Origin: Orobanche coerulescens
Lineage: Eukaryota > Streptophyta > Magnoliopsida > Lamiales > Orobanchaceae
Reading direction: 5' to 3'
Length of the DNA stretch: 64,000 bases
Assembly (NCBI GenBank): GCA_033398695.1
Contig: CM065803.1
Location: 102,784,001 to 102,848,000 of the forward strand
Positions 1-10,063 of this stretch are shown in pieces. Below the pieces are notes generated by a model. That model worked only from the letters and a program-made list of their open reading frames with translations, was not told where the DNA came from and did no database searches. How positions within the stretch are numbered: position 1 is the stretch's first letter; every line of letters begins with the position of its first letter. The translations under genes were made by a program, and so were the position numbers.

Positions 1-2
1 AT

Positions 3-266
3 GTACATAGCGTATTTCACATTTCCCAGTTGAGGAAGTACGTTCTGGACCCGTCCCACATTATTGACTTTGGGGACGTGGAGATCGAGAAGGATGTTAC
101 GTTTGAAGAGAGGCCCGTCAGAATTTTGGAGCGTCGTGACAAACAGTTAAGGCACAAAACCATTCCTTTGGTCAAGGTGCAATGGTCGAGGCACGGAGTA
201 GAAGAAGCGACGTGGGAGCTAGAGGAGGATATGCGTTCGAGATACCCCGAGATTTTTGATTCTTAA
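3..266 (+). CDS. C-terminal end of gypsy Pol with chromodomain (partial)
   Basis: The frame is open from base 3 to a TAA at 264-266 and starts upstream of the window. It begins with the HISQLRKYV linker that follows integrase in Tekay-type elements. It then carries a chromodomain with KTIPLVKVQWSRHGVEEATWE. In this family the chromodomain is fused to integrase and is thought to steer integration to heterochromatin. No stop or frameshift is visible in this piece. The same region is present in G2 (14035-14709) and G3 (20947-21237). Confidence 0.85.
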   Translation, partial: VHSVFHISQLRKYVLDPSHIIDFGDVEIEKDVTFEERPVRILERRDKQLRHKTIPLVKVQWSRHGVEEATWELEEDMRSRYPEIFDS

Positions 267-283
267 GTTTCGGGACGAAACTT

Positions 284-301
284 TATTTTAGAGGGGGAGA
301 A
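284..301 (+). other. Polypurine tract of G1
   Basis: A purine-rich stretch containing AGAGGGGGAGA lies directly before the LTR start TGTAATATCC. It matches the place and composition of the plus-strand primer of LTR retrotransposons. Confidence 0.8.
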
Positions 302-835
302 TGTAATATCCGTAATTTTTCCATTTTTAGCAGTTTCCATTTTTGGTGTATGTCTATTTTTATCGACTCGCTTGTAACCGTTTCGACATTTTGAATCTAC
401 TTTGTTCTTGGAGTTTTTCCATTTGGACGAGTTTTGATGATGTTTTCACGTAATTTCATTTTATGACATGTTTTGCCGTATGAACGTTCGATTCTTGTAA
501 ACCTCGTTCGTTTTCGTTGTTTCTTGGTTTGTACAAGTTCGTATGGTTGAGTTGGTCATGTGGGGACTTTCGGTCTGTAAATCCGACGTCGTTTCGTGAT
601 TTTCGGGCACTTGGGTCATTTTTGTAATTTCCTAATAGTTTAGGGAATCTTAGTTTCGTTGTCGCATTACGGACCCTCCGGTGGTCGGAATTGTATTTTC
701 TTTCAGCGCTTAGCTACGTCGTCTTGTATGCTTCGCGTCTATGTTCCTGGATTCTGGTCTCATCGTACGTTTCGTGTTTTATACCCTCGGCAGACTTCAC
801 CGGTGTGTGACATCGCAGGCCGAAGCTGCATGTAG

Positions 836-991
836 GTAGCGCACGCTACCCTGTTCCTGCGTGCGCTACCGATAAGCGCTAGCATACGCTAACCCCTATT
901 GTTAGCGTACGCTAACGAATGGTGGCAAAGAGCCACCGGACTGCCACGGCCCCGTTAGCGACGCTACATATGGCGATTAGCGTGCGCTAAC
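836..991 (+). promoter_or_regulatory. CG-palindrome array upstream of the G1 LTR TATA box
   Basis: About six copies of a TAGCGTRCGCTA-like motif, some degenerate, lie within about 155 bp. One is the perfect palindrome TTAGCGTACGCTAA near 920. The array ends about 10 bp before TATAAG at 1001. The same motif is clustered in the G3 LTRs. Position suggests a U3 cis-regulatory array; that role is inferred. Confidence 0.55.
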
Positions 992-2104
992 TTCACAAGA
1001 TATAAGCCCAATGCGCTTTGAGCAGCAGTTTTATTCTTTTCCCTTCGTTTCTTCGATGTGCGACCTTAGAGGCGATTTCCATCGGTCCTGATCGGCGTTC
1101 TCTTCACATTCCATCACCGTAGAGTCGTGCTAACATATTATCATCAGCATAATCGTCATCCATCATCCGAAATCAAGGTATTTTCGTCTAGAACCCTAAC
1201 TCGTCAAATTTGGGGGTTTTTCCGGGTTTTGCTAATTGGAACCGAATTATTCCAGTATGTTATGATATTCTTCACCGATTGTGATTATTGAATGATTCTA
1301 AATCCAATTTCCTTGATTTTAATCCGCGAATTATCATTACGGAGAGATTTTGCGTAAACCCTCGCCCGTATCAATTGATCGTCTATTGTCGTATATTGTA
1401 ACCGGGGTTATGGGTGTATTCCAATAGAGTATTGTTGTCCGTTGGGACTGAACTGTGTTAATCCTTCGTTTAGGAACCGTCGTTTTCCACCCGGACCGTT
1501 CGTAGTCGTGTTTCATCTCCGTTTCTTCAAGAATGTCTCAAAGGCAAGTACTTTACATTTGTTTACATGTTCTAGTATTTGAATTATGGTTGTATCGTGG
1601 TTGTTGTGGATGGTTATGTGTATGTTCACCTAGGGATGGTCCGATGGGGCCTCTAGGGATACGTATTTCCGTGAGTGTGCGTATCGCGAACTGTGGTTAG
1701 CCACCTAGGGATGTCCGACGGGGCTCTGCGGGGTACGGTGGCCGTGAGTCTCGTACTAACGGTTAACTTTGAATTGTGATTTGTTGGAGATAATGTGTTT
1801 CGTGATTGTACATTGTAAATATTCCGTAATATAATACGTTTTCAAAAATGATTTTTGGCGCATTATTCATCTCATTAGAATGTAGTTCAAATGGATTGTA
1901 CTTGCACTAGCAGTTGTCGCTAACCCCTTAAATGGGGGAAATACTTTTTGTATTTCAGGTATTGATCGTGGGGACAAGCGAGCACCAGAGCCGTATGAGG
2001 ATGATGGGCGAGCATGATACTGTCCAGAAGTTGATTATTGGTGTTCTATCTGTCGAATATTTTGATATCTTGTTTTGGGGATTTTGTTTTATAAAAACTG
2101 GTTT

Positions 2105-2120
2105 AAGTACTCGAGTACTT
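2105..2120. other. 16-bp perfect palindrome shared by three LTR families
   Basis: AAGTACTCGAGTACTT lies 208 bp before the LTR end. It recurs at the matching place in both G2 LTRs and, as a 12-bp core, in both G3 LTRs. In the genomic RNA it would lie in the leader upstream of the primer-binding site. Confidence 0.7.
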
Positions 2121-2328
2121 CTTTTACAAAATTGTTAATGTTGTGTTCCTGTTTTGGGAAGTGGATTGATGTTGGATTTTATTGTCGGATTGTAATCTTA
2201 TTTGAATTGTCGTATTATTGATGATTGTTGTCATTGTCGAATCTCTTGTTGGTATGTTAGCCTAGTGGATTCCACAGTGTGGGGTCCACGGCGCTGTAAT
2301 ATGCCCTGAACGTCTTGGGGGTGTTACA

Positions 2329-3660
2329 CCAGCTGCCGTGCCGGTTCCTCCCGCAACCGTCCGGCCAGCACCCAGCTGCAGTGGCCTGGCGACTCGATTC
2401 CCAAAAACGCACGGAACGAACATGACGAAACGCTCGCGGACAGCAATATCGATCCGAAATGAAATACATGCAACAATTAATCACACGCGACCATGAAAAG
2501 GGTCAAGACAACAAATACGAATGCGGATACCCATAACTTTGGGTAAATTAGAAAATGGCCCAAAACGCCCGAAAATCACAATACGTGATCGAATAACCAA
2601 ACCGAAGTTCACAACGCGTCTAACAAAGTTAAACGGACTTAGAGGAAACTCGAAACATCAGTTTCGAACGAGATTTGCAGGAATCGAACTCAAATGCGGA
2701 AAAGTCGCTAAGAAGCACGGAACTCAACAAAACAACATCGAAATGAACTCGGATGCCAAAAAGTGCAGAATTAATCATTCTCAAAATGACGATACGGTCA
2801 TTAGCGAGTCGTCAAAATGGACTTCCGCCGGAAAAAAAGATATTATCGGAAATCGAAATTGCGGATATTACATACTACCCTCTAGGGGTGGACTCGGTTC
2901 CATTCGGTTCGGTTTTTGACCGAAACCAATAATCGAACCAAATATTCGGTTTCGGTTTGGTTCAGTTCTTTTTGAAGTTCGGTTCGGTTAAATTCGGTTT
3001 TATAAATATTCGGTTCGGTTTTGGTTTGGTTTGATGTTTTTTCGGTTCTTCAAAATATAAATTCAAATATTATATTCAATATAATAAGTTATATATAACA
3101 ACAAACCAACAAAAGTTATAATAAGAGGTAGACTTGCACAGCAATTTACAAATATCTCAAAAGATATAACAATCACAAATCACAATAGATCATTCTCTAA
3201 ACCTAAATTAGTTGAATCACGAATTACACGAGCATATTATCGGTCCTCCTTGGATCCATGAGGGTTTTAAAAAGGAAAAATAAATTACATTAAAATCTCA
3301 AACACATAAAACTTACAAAAATATGTCATTTTAGTATGTGACTTTGACTTCGGTCCATTTCGGTTCGGTTCGGCTCTGTCCGACCCCGAATCGAGAACCA
3401 AACCAAACCAATTCGGTTCGATTCTGTTTTTCTATTTTTCGGTTCGGTCTTCTTTGGTTTCGGTTCTTGTTTCAGATTTTTTCAGTTTGGTTTTGAATTT
3501 TCGGTTCCGAAATGCCACCCCCACTACCCTCCTTAAAAGAAGTTTTGTCCAGAAACTTAAAACAAGTAGGGACAAGCAATATCCCGCCAGGAAAACTCAA
3601 CGAGATACACAAGAAACGCGTAACTTACGGAAATAATCCCGACTTCAAAATTACGAGATA
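2329..3660 (-). mobile_element. G0: relic of an older minus-strand gypsy element
   Basis: On the minus strand, 2872 down to 2329 reads as the start of a gypsy LTR (TGTAATATCCGC onward). It can be aligned by eye with the start of the G1 LTR but is clearly diverged. The polypurine tract and the typical sequence after the pol stop (AAGTTTCTGGACAAAACTT) lie at about 3532-3570. The two parts are separated by the hAT MITE at 2883-3523. The left end stops where the G1 LTR ends. No coding capacity survives; the short open frames at 2257-2484 and 2521-2919 run across LTR sequence. Confidence 0.7.
2883..3523. mobile_element. hAT-type MITE rich in CGGTT repeats
   Basis: The ends are TAGGGGTGGAC and, read inward from the right, TGGGGGTGGCA. 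They are flanked by a perfect 8-bp duplication CTACCCTC (2875-2882 and 3524-3531), as expected for the hAT superfamily. The 641-bp body is built from irregular CGGTTCGGTT and its complement near the ends, with an AT-rich centre. It has no transposase frame, so it would need a partner in trans. Confidence 0.85.
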
Positions 3661-3934
3661 CACACAAAAAAAAAATTCGTCCGTTTTCTTCACCCAAAAA
3701 TCCCGACTTCAAAATTTTATTTCGGAAATAATTTCTATTCATATTTTGGGTCGCGTCGGTGGTAGTTCAGGTTTATTCTAGTTCGCTGAGGGTGCGATGA
3801 TCGATATATCAACGCATCGAGATGTTGTTTTATCCTGGGAGGCAGACGCTATACACTGCGGTGGAGGCGAATTTGCTTTAAGAAGACAGATTTCTGGACT
3901 CAACATCGCCCACATTCGGATTTACCTCATCTTA

Positions 3935-3970
<36 letters not shown>

Positions 3971-4944
3971 ATATATAGTTTTTAATACTTTCGTCATTAA
4001 CGAATCTGCCTCCTAATTTGTTCTTCTCTGATTTGCAGCACAGACAGGAGATTCAAAACATGCGATCCCTTAAGTCGTAATTTCACGGACACGGACGAGT
4101 CCAAGACAAGCTTTTGGATCTACAGGTATAATGGAAAATCATCAAATATTATACTTCATGGTATAATTATATGAATTCGAATTTATCGATATAATTTTTA
4201 GTAAATTATACCAACAATCTTAAAGCAAAAAATTTTTCCATCTTGGTTTTTGGTTGTTCTGCAATCAAAACATTGTTGCTTCTTAATAGCTATTGCAGAA
4301 TACAATTTTGGCTCACATGGTTTATGGTTTAGCATGTCTGGCTTAGCAAATTGCGACGACATCTACATATCTATAAACTACGGAATAACTTGTCTGTTAA
4401 TCTATAGGTGACAATTTTCTTTTATGAATTCTATTCTGACCTCTCATTCTGTCAAGCGAGTAATTTTAACTGCAATCTTGATCTACATTTATCGAGAATT
4501 TGAATTGCATCCTTTTCCTTCTAAATTACGTGCTCGCAGAGTCATTTTACGAATTCAGGGAAAGTCATTTTACGAATTCAGGGAAATGAATCACCAAGTG
4601 GTTTTAAAGGTTGAAGCAAAAAGGCTTGAACTTGAAAAATCACTACGTCTGAAATCTCTAGCATGCGTGCTAGAAGATAATTTACAATGCCATATACACT
4701 CTTCATATGGTCATATAAGAGAAAGAATAATTCTGTTGTGCAGAATTTTGTCTAATGTTCGGTAGATCTTCCTCTGGAATAAATACCGCTAGGATCCAAC
4801 GTAAATTCAAATGGATCCATAGATAAATAAAAGGCGAAACTACTAACTGAGGTTGTAGTAACATGAGAGCCTAAAGTACTTTGAGATATATTCTCTAGTA
4901 ACGAGAAGAAAGTTCATTATTATGATATACATGTAGAAGTATAT

Positions 4945-5025
4945 CAAATGAACATACATGCAGTCTTTCTAAATGGCGTCTTTGAGAAAAGCCAACTTGG
5001 AAGAACCAAAGGCATATGTGCCTGA
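4945..5025 (+). pseudogene. Decayed copia reverse transcriptase fragment
   Basis: The frame reads QMNIHAVFLNGVFEKSQLG, which fits the conserved QMDVKTAFLNG segment of Ty1-copia reverse transcriptase. The flanking reading frame is lost and the YVDD active-site region was not found. Its counterpart is at 28680-28760 in unit 2. Confidence 0.65.
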
Positions 5026-5739
5026 CGCAGCGATTGAAAGTCTGCAACTTAGTGAAAGTATTATGAATCTAAATTGACATTAAAGTAGTGGCATAAAATC
5101 TTTGACACTGTGGTGTCAAGCAATGACTTCAAAGGATGTGATAAAATCTCCATTTTGACAACGCTCAAATATGGTGATTAAATGACCGAAAAGTACCAAT
5201 TTGGGGACGCTCAAATTTGGTAATGCAGTTAGTAAAAAATTGCTAATTTTGGGGATGCCTAAAATTAGTAATTTGATCCAAGAGAAATTGACGTCTCGGT
5301 TAATAGTTGGTAATGTAATTTCAAACGTTAAAAATGCCAATTTATAATGTCAAAAAGATTCAAGACAATGAATATGTCAAGTGTGTATATATCAAATACA
5401 CATGACGACTATGTCATCTTAAGAATGAATTTGAATGATCGAGTCATTGATGTAAGTAATGACAAGGGGATCAATTCAACAAAGTCTGAAAAGATAAATA
5501 TATGAGACCAAAGACATGACTTTAAGATGTAAAATCGCAAGTTGTTCACAATGTCTCATATGAGGTTAGTCATACTATGATGACATGAATCTTGGAAAGA
5601 TCAACGGAATCAATTGGAATGCCAATGGAAGTGGTGCATCTATCCGAGCACAAAGGCAACTGATCTTTCAACAGTAACTAAAAGTCTAATCTACTAAGTG
5701 AATTATACAAGACTAAACACAGTCTATATCGTGAGTAGA

Positions 5740-6306
5740 CTATGTGGATACACGAGTAATCAGGAAACTAATCATCAGTTGGTGATTACAATGATATAAA
5801 GATTACTTGTGTGTATATGCTGCATGATATGAGATATTCAAAAACTATAAAATGATATAGTAACGCAAATTGGATATCTGACATTATGAATTTAATGTCT
5901 AAATAGTGAATATGTTTCACACTAGCTAGTGCAGCAGTGGTATGGAAATCTTTAATATAGATGGTTATTGCTCGATTTACAAAGGAATATGAGTTCATAA
6001 CCTTAGACAAATATGCATGAGAGGCATAATGCAATACCAATTTCTAGAAGATATTCCAAAATGGGCAAAGCTGTGACCGCAATATGTATTTATTGTGATA
6101 GTCAATCTACGATTGACAGGCACAGAACAAAGAATAACGGTAAGTCTCGTCACATGAGGCAAAGACATAATACCATTTTGCTATCAACATTGGTTATCAC
6201 TATTGACTACGATTCGTCAAGAGATAACATCGCGGATCCGCTAACCAAAGGGTTATCAAAAGACCTTGTTGATAAATCATCAAGAGGAATGGGTCTATTG
6301 CCATGA
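5740..6306 (+). pseudogene. Decayed copia RNase H, C-terminal end of Pol
   Basis: Fragments recognisable in shifting frames are FTLASAAVVWKSL (about 5915-5955) and IARFTKEYEFI. A final open stretch (6013-6306) contains CDSQSTI, NGKSRHMRQRHN and SSRDNIADPLTKGLSKDLV, the hallmark end of Ty1-copia Pol. The frame stops just before the 3' untranslated part of the element. Several stops and shifts make it non-functional. Confidence 0.8.
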
Positions 6307-7505
6307 GCTAATGGTTTTATGGAGGATACCCAACCTAAGCTGACTGGAGATCCCAAGATCTAGGTTCAATGGGACAACCAATTCATAAAACTGGGCACGA
6401 TCACTGTGGGGGTTACCCCGAACCGACCATTCCTAGGATGAAAACAGTGATACCCGTAGGGAGAGGTTAAGCTTATGCTTTTAATGATTCTTAAGTCGAC
6501 AACGTATAGTCGGGTGGAGTAAAATACGGGTTTACTCGAAACACTTAACGAGAATCACCTATGTTGGAGTGAAGAGGGGTCGCTTCAAAGGAGAATTGCA
6601 AGGCACAATTCTCTAGAAACTCCCGCAGAACCAGGACGGTGTCCACGGCCAAAACGGGCACAATAATGAGAACAGAATAAATCAAGGAGGGCACTTGTGA
6701 AGGATATACGATCACTTACACAAACGGTCGGACAGTTCAAAGGCATCTAGTCACACTGTCTAGCCAGTAAATAGAATATATCTTTTCGAGAGAAGGTTCA
6801 AGGAGCATACTCTACATATCCTATGCAATGCCTAACCGTAGTAACTATCACCAAGTCAAACTCCGTGTCTGACGTGTGCTGCTGGACCATCAATCTCATT
6901 CATGTGGGGGATTATTGGAAATATAAGATAAAATGGAGGAAATGGGGTGCTTTGAGAAGCCCATTTGAGAGGAAATTTTGAGTGGGCTCGACTACGAGTT
7001 AAAGTCGGTACTTAGTTGGAATACGTAGTACTCCGTACGAGGTTTCCAAAACATGTAAGAACACTCAAAATAATTGAGGTATGAATGAGATATAATGTTC
7101 TTAAGTGAACCCTTAAGAAATGGGTTTGGGATGTTATCCCACATTGGAAAAAGAAGGGAGAAATTGTGAGTATATAAGGAGATGTGGACAAAGGCATGTT
7201 CAAAAAGTGAGACATGTGTGGATGTGCGACTAGGCGCCCCTCGCGCGCGCACACACACACACGCGCGCCGCCGCCGCCGCCGTCCGGCCGGTCGGCCCGG
7301 CCCGGCTTGGTCCGGTCCGGTCTCGGTCTCGGTCGAAGGGCGATTTGGGCGAAATGTCTCGGCGTCTCGAAGTTATCTTTTTACTGCAATTTTATTCGGT
7401 AAAATTTTATTTTACCGAAAATACCTCAATTAATAAATTCCGAATTTTTCGGATCCGGATAAAATCGAATTAAACAGATCGGTTTAGATAAGTATTGAGA
7501 TACTA

Positions 7506-7600
7506 ATCCTGATCGGTTTAGAGTTCCTCCAGATACCAATTTCGATCGGTTTAGAGTTCCTCCAGATACCAATTTCGGTCGGTATAGAGTTCCTCCAGCA
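7506..7600 (+). promoter_or_regulatory. 33-bp tandem repeats upstream of the copia LTR TATA box
   Basis: A 33-bp unit beginning GATCGGTTTAGAGTTCCTCC occurs about 2.7 times, preceded by a degenerate copy. TATAAATA follows at 7624-7631. The arrangement is repeated in unit 3 (about 31255-31345, TATA near 31368). Tandem enhancer repeats in U3 are known from other plant copia elements; the role here is inferred. The frame at 7426-7683 on the minus strand only reads these repeats. Confidence 0.5.
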
Positions 7601-8206
7601 CATGTCTCTCTCTCATCTTCACCTATAAATACAGATGTGAGGGGTCTTATTTTAATACAGAAAATTTCGTCCGTTTTCTTCACCCAAAAATCCCGACATC
7701 AAAATTTTATTTCGGAAATAATTTCTATTCATATTTTGGGTCGCGTCGGTGGTAGTTCAGGTTTATTCTAGTTCGCTGAGGGTGCGATGATCGATATATC
7801 AACGCATCGAGATGTTGTTTTATCCTGGGAGGCAGACGCTATACACTGCGGTGGAGGCGAATTTGCTTTAAGGAGACAGATTTCTGGACTCAACATCGCC
7901 CACATTCGGATTTACCTCATCTTATTAATTATATATATATATATATATATATTGTAATATCCGCATTTTTTCTTTCCCTTGTATTTTCATTTCCGGTGTA
8001 TTTTTCGATTGTAGTAACCCTCGTGTATCTTTCAGTGTATTTTTCCTGTCATCTATCGATCTGATTCTCGTTATTGTTGTGCGGAACCGCCGTTACGGGA
8101 TTGCCGTGGGTCCATCTCGTGTTATTGTTTCCCCGATATTGATTCATATTGCTTTCATTCTCTTCCCGGATCATTTTTCATCATTTTTGGACCCTAAGGG
8201 GGTGTG

Positions 8207-8476
8207 GGCCGCGGCACAACGAGTGTGCGCCGCGGCACACACATTTTTCCATTTTTTGGCCGAGCGGACTGTACTGTGTGCCGCGGCACACCCGTCCGAG
8301 GCCGCGGCACACTGCCGAGTCAGTTCCGCGGCACACTCGTGTGGCATCTTCAACCAAAACCCGACTGTACCGGGTGCCGCGGCACACGCTGGCCGGGCCG
8401 CGGCACACTGCCGAATCCTGGGAGCAGTTTTTGGGCTTGTGCCGCGGCACACTTCGGCTGCGCCGCGGCACACCAT
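8207..8476. promoter_or_regulatory. GCCGCGGCACAC palindrome array in the G2 5' LTR
   Basis: Nine copies share CCGCGGCACA with irregular spacers. Some, as at about 8278 and 8440, extend to the perfect 14-bp palindrome TGTGCCGCGGCACA. The array ends about 11 bp before TATAATC. The 3' LTR has the matching array at 14999-15262, with one copy mutated to CCACGGCAC. Location in U3 just upstream of the promoter suggests a binding-site array; this is inferred. Confidence 0.6.
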
Positions 8477-9579
8477 GCGGTCAACTGTATAATCTCGTTC
8501 TTATTGGGCGAGATCGTCCATTCCCCTCATTTCTTCACCTGCGCACGAGAGAGAGAGGATTAAGGGGGAGAACTTCTCAATCATTCATTAATTGGGGGTT
8601 GATTTTCATCATTCTCCTTCGGTTGTGAGGCCCGGATAATCAATCTAACGCGTGTTCTACGGATCATAGTACTTGAATCTTCAAAGGTAATATCTCTTAG
8701 AACCCTATTTTCGAATAATTTGGGGGTTTTGGGATTTCCTTCCGATTCATTCCATTTTGTTGGTGGATTCATGATTAATATGGTTAATATTGTTAGTATC
8801 TTTAGCTTTCCTACGGATTCATGGATATTTTGTGGGTTTTTACGGAATCGAGAGGGTTTGGTTGTGGTCCGCCCTCGTTGTTATTTTTTGGTACGAATAT
8901 ACATGAATCGTAGGCGGGATTTCGGGGGTATTCCATTTACGTATTCGTCTAGAGTTGGTTGTGATTGTGTTATTCAAATCGTTAGGTTCATTTCCGCCGG
9001 TTCCTCGCGGTCGTGTTCGATCCTTCTTTTCCGTTCGTATCACCATCTATCAACCGAGGCAAGTACCCTTATGAACTTACGATCTTGACATAGTAGTTTT
9101 GTATGAGAAATTGTGTGTGTGTGTATACTCACTACGGGTTAGATTCGACGGGGTCTCGGTAGGGCTCCACGAAACTTTGGAACCACGAGTTGCTTTTAAC
9201 CACTACGGGTTAGATCCGACGGGGTCTCGGTAGGGATCCACGAAGTTGTGGGTCCGCGGTTAATTGTGGTGCATTTTACAAATGTGATTTGATTATGGCA
9301 TTTCCGGAAATGAGCCTTTTGGAACTATGTTTTCTTGATTGCATGCATTACTCTATGTGTAAGACGTGAATCGTTCATTTGGTTACTTGTACTAGTGTAA
9401 TTGCTAACCCCTCTGGGGACCCGTTTTGGGGAAATTCGTTTTATGAATTTCAGGTCAGGTTCATCGAGACGAGTGGGTGCTGGACCAGTATGCGGATGAT
9501 GGTCGTGCGTGATGATTGTGCACGAGTGGTGTCTTATTGCTTTCTATCTTTTTACCTTTTGTGGTCTTTAAACTAATAG

Positions 9580-9595
9580 AAGTACTCGAGTACTT
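9580..9595. other. Shared 16-bp palindrome in the G2 5' LTR
   Basis: AAGTACTCGAGTACTT lies 230 bp before the LTR end. The 3' LTR copy is at 16371-16386. It is identical to the G1 palindrome although much of the surrounding LTR is not obviously similar. Confidence 0.7.
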
Positions 9596-9830
9596 AAGAG
9601 TTTTTACCCGTCGGGATTGTATTGTTGTTTATTATGTTTGTGACAGATTATGGTGTTATGTTTGACCGGTTGAACCGGGTGGATTATTTTGTTGGGCGTC
9701 TTTATGACGAGGTGTTTTCCCGTTGTTTTAGCGTGTCTATGAGTATGATGCTTGTTCAGCCTGGTGGGTCCCATATAGGGATTCACGGCGTTGTAATATA
9801 CCTCGGATATCCTGGGGGTGTTACAGAAAA

Positions 9831-9842
9831 TGGTATCAGAGC
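9831..9842 (+). other. Primer-binding site of G2
   Basis: TGGTATCAGAGC, complementary to the 3' end of initiator methionine tRNA, lies 5 nt after the 5' LTR. Confidence 0.9.
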
Positions 9843-10063
9843 GCTAGGTTTATGGATACCTAGGCTTGTCGGTTTATTGGGTCTTGTTGTATTTTGTTTT
9901 GCACATCATCATCACGCTGCCATGATTTCGGTACTACCAGTGCCCGTAAGTTTTCTTTCCTCTATTCCTTGTACTCTTATATCGTACCTTTGATTCTCGA
10001 TTTGTGATTGTTCTTTTCTTGTACTTACCATCGTATGGATTTTGCTACTTATTTAACTCCAGT

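Larger units (their letters stand above)
1..2328 (+). mobile_element. G1: 3' end of a Ty3-gypsy chromovirus (Tekay/Del type)
   Basis: Only the last part of the element is in the window: the end of pol with a chromodomain (3-266), a polypurine tract (about 284-301) and a complete 3' LTR (302-2328). The chromodomain together with an LTR opening TGTAATATCC and closing TGTTACA places it with the Tekay/Del chromoviruses. The 5' LTR, gag and most of pol lie to the left, so the target duplication cannot be tested. It abuts an older minus-strand gypsy LTR fragment, which it probably interrupted. Confidence 0.9.
302..2328 (+). repeat. G1 3' LTR (2027 bp)
   Basis: It begins TGTAATATCC and ends GTGTTACA. 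In order it contains a CG-palindrome array (836-991), a TATA-like TATAAG at about 1001, a doubled module with GGTCCGATGGGG and GTCCGACGGGG (about 1629-1745), and the palindrome AAGTACTCGAGTACTT (2105-2120). The short open frame at 1932-2138 is inside the LTR and looks fortuitous. Confidence 0.88.
3675..6912 (+). mobile_element. Copia array, unit 1 (truncated, internally deleted)
   Basis: The unit starts inside the LTR/leader region, at sequence also found near 7664 and 31405, and runs to the start of the next LTR. It carries short decayed reverse-transcriptase and RNase H pieces but no recognisable gag, protease or integrase. Compared with units 2 and 3 it lacks about 1.5 kb. The gap lies at about 4560-4586, where a roughly 22-bp stretch ending CGAATTCAGGGAAA is present twice in tandem. 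An (AT)n microsatellite lies at about 3939-3967. The tract before the next LTR is CATGTGGGGGATT. Confidence 0.75.
7953..9825 (+). repeat. G2 5' LTR (1873 bp)
   Basis: TGTAATATCC to GTGTTACA. It contains the GCCGCGGCACAC array (8207-8476), a TATA-like TATAATC at about 8487, a doubled module with GATYCGACGGGGTCTCGG (about 9130-9250), and the palindrome AAGTACTCGAGTACTT (9580-9595). Long open frames across 8079-8628 on both strands are by-products of the array. Confidence 0.93.

Noticed and set aside
836..991. Clustered palindromes considered as a CRISPR array
   Set aside because: Eukaryotic LTR context, irregular spacers, degenerate repeats and no cas genes.
2521..2919. 132-codon frame
   Set aside because: It runs from the minus-strand gypsy LTR into the hAT MITE, crossing an insertion junction.
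7182..7433. Frames rich in Arg/Pro/His around 7214-7402
   Set aside because: Produced by CA and GCC microsatellites inside the copia LTR.
7426..7683. Minus-strand frame with a GGTLNRSKLVS repeat
   Set aside because: It is the 33-bp LTR repeat read in one frame; the same occurs at 31170-31430.
6913..7952. Exact 3' boundary of the copia LTR and its primer-binding site
   Set aside because: No convincing CA end followed by a tRNA-complementary site was found, so no LTR end was annotated.
8079..8628. Several long overlapping frames on both strands with AAAH, PRHT and CRGT repeats
   Set aside because: They are translations of the GCCGCGGCACAC array in the G2 LTR; they recur in the 3' LTR (14718-15416) and have no codon or family signal.
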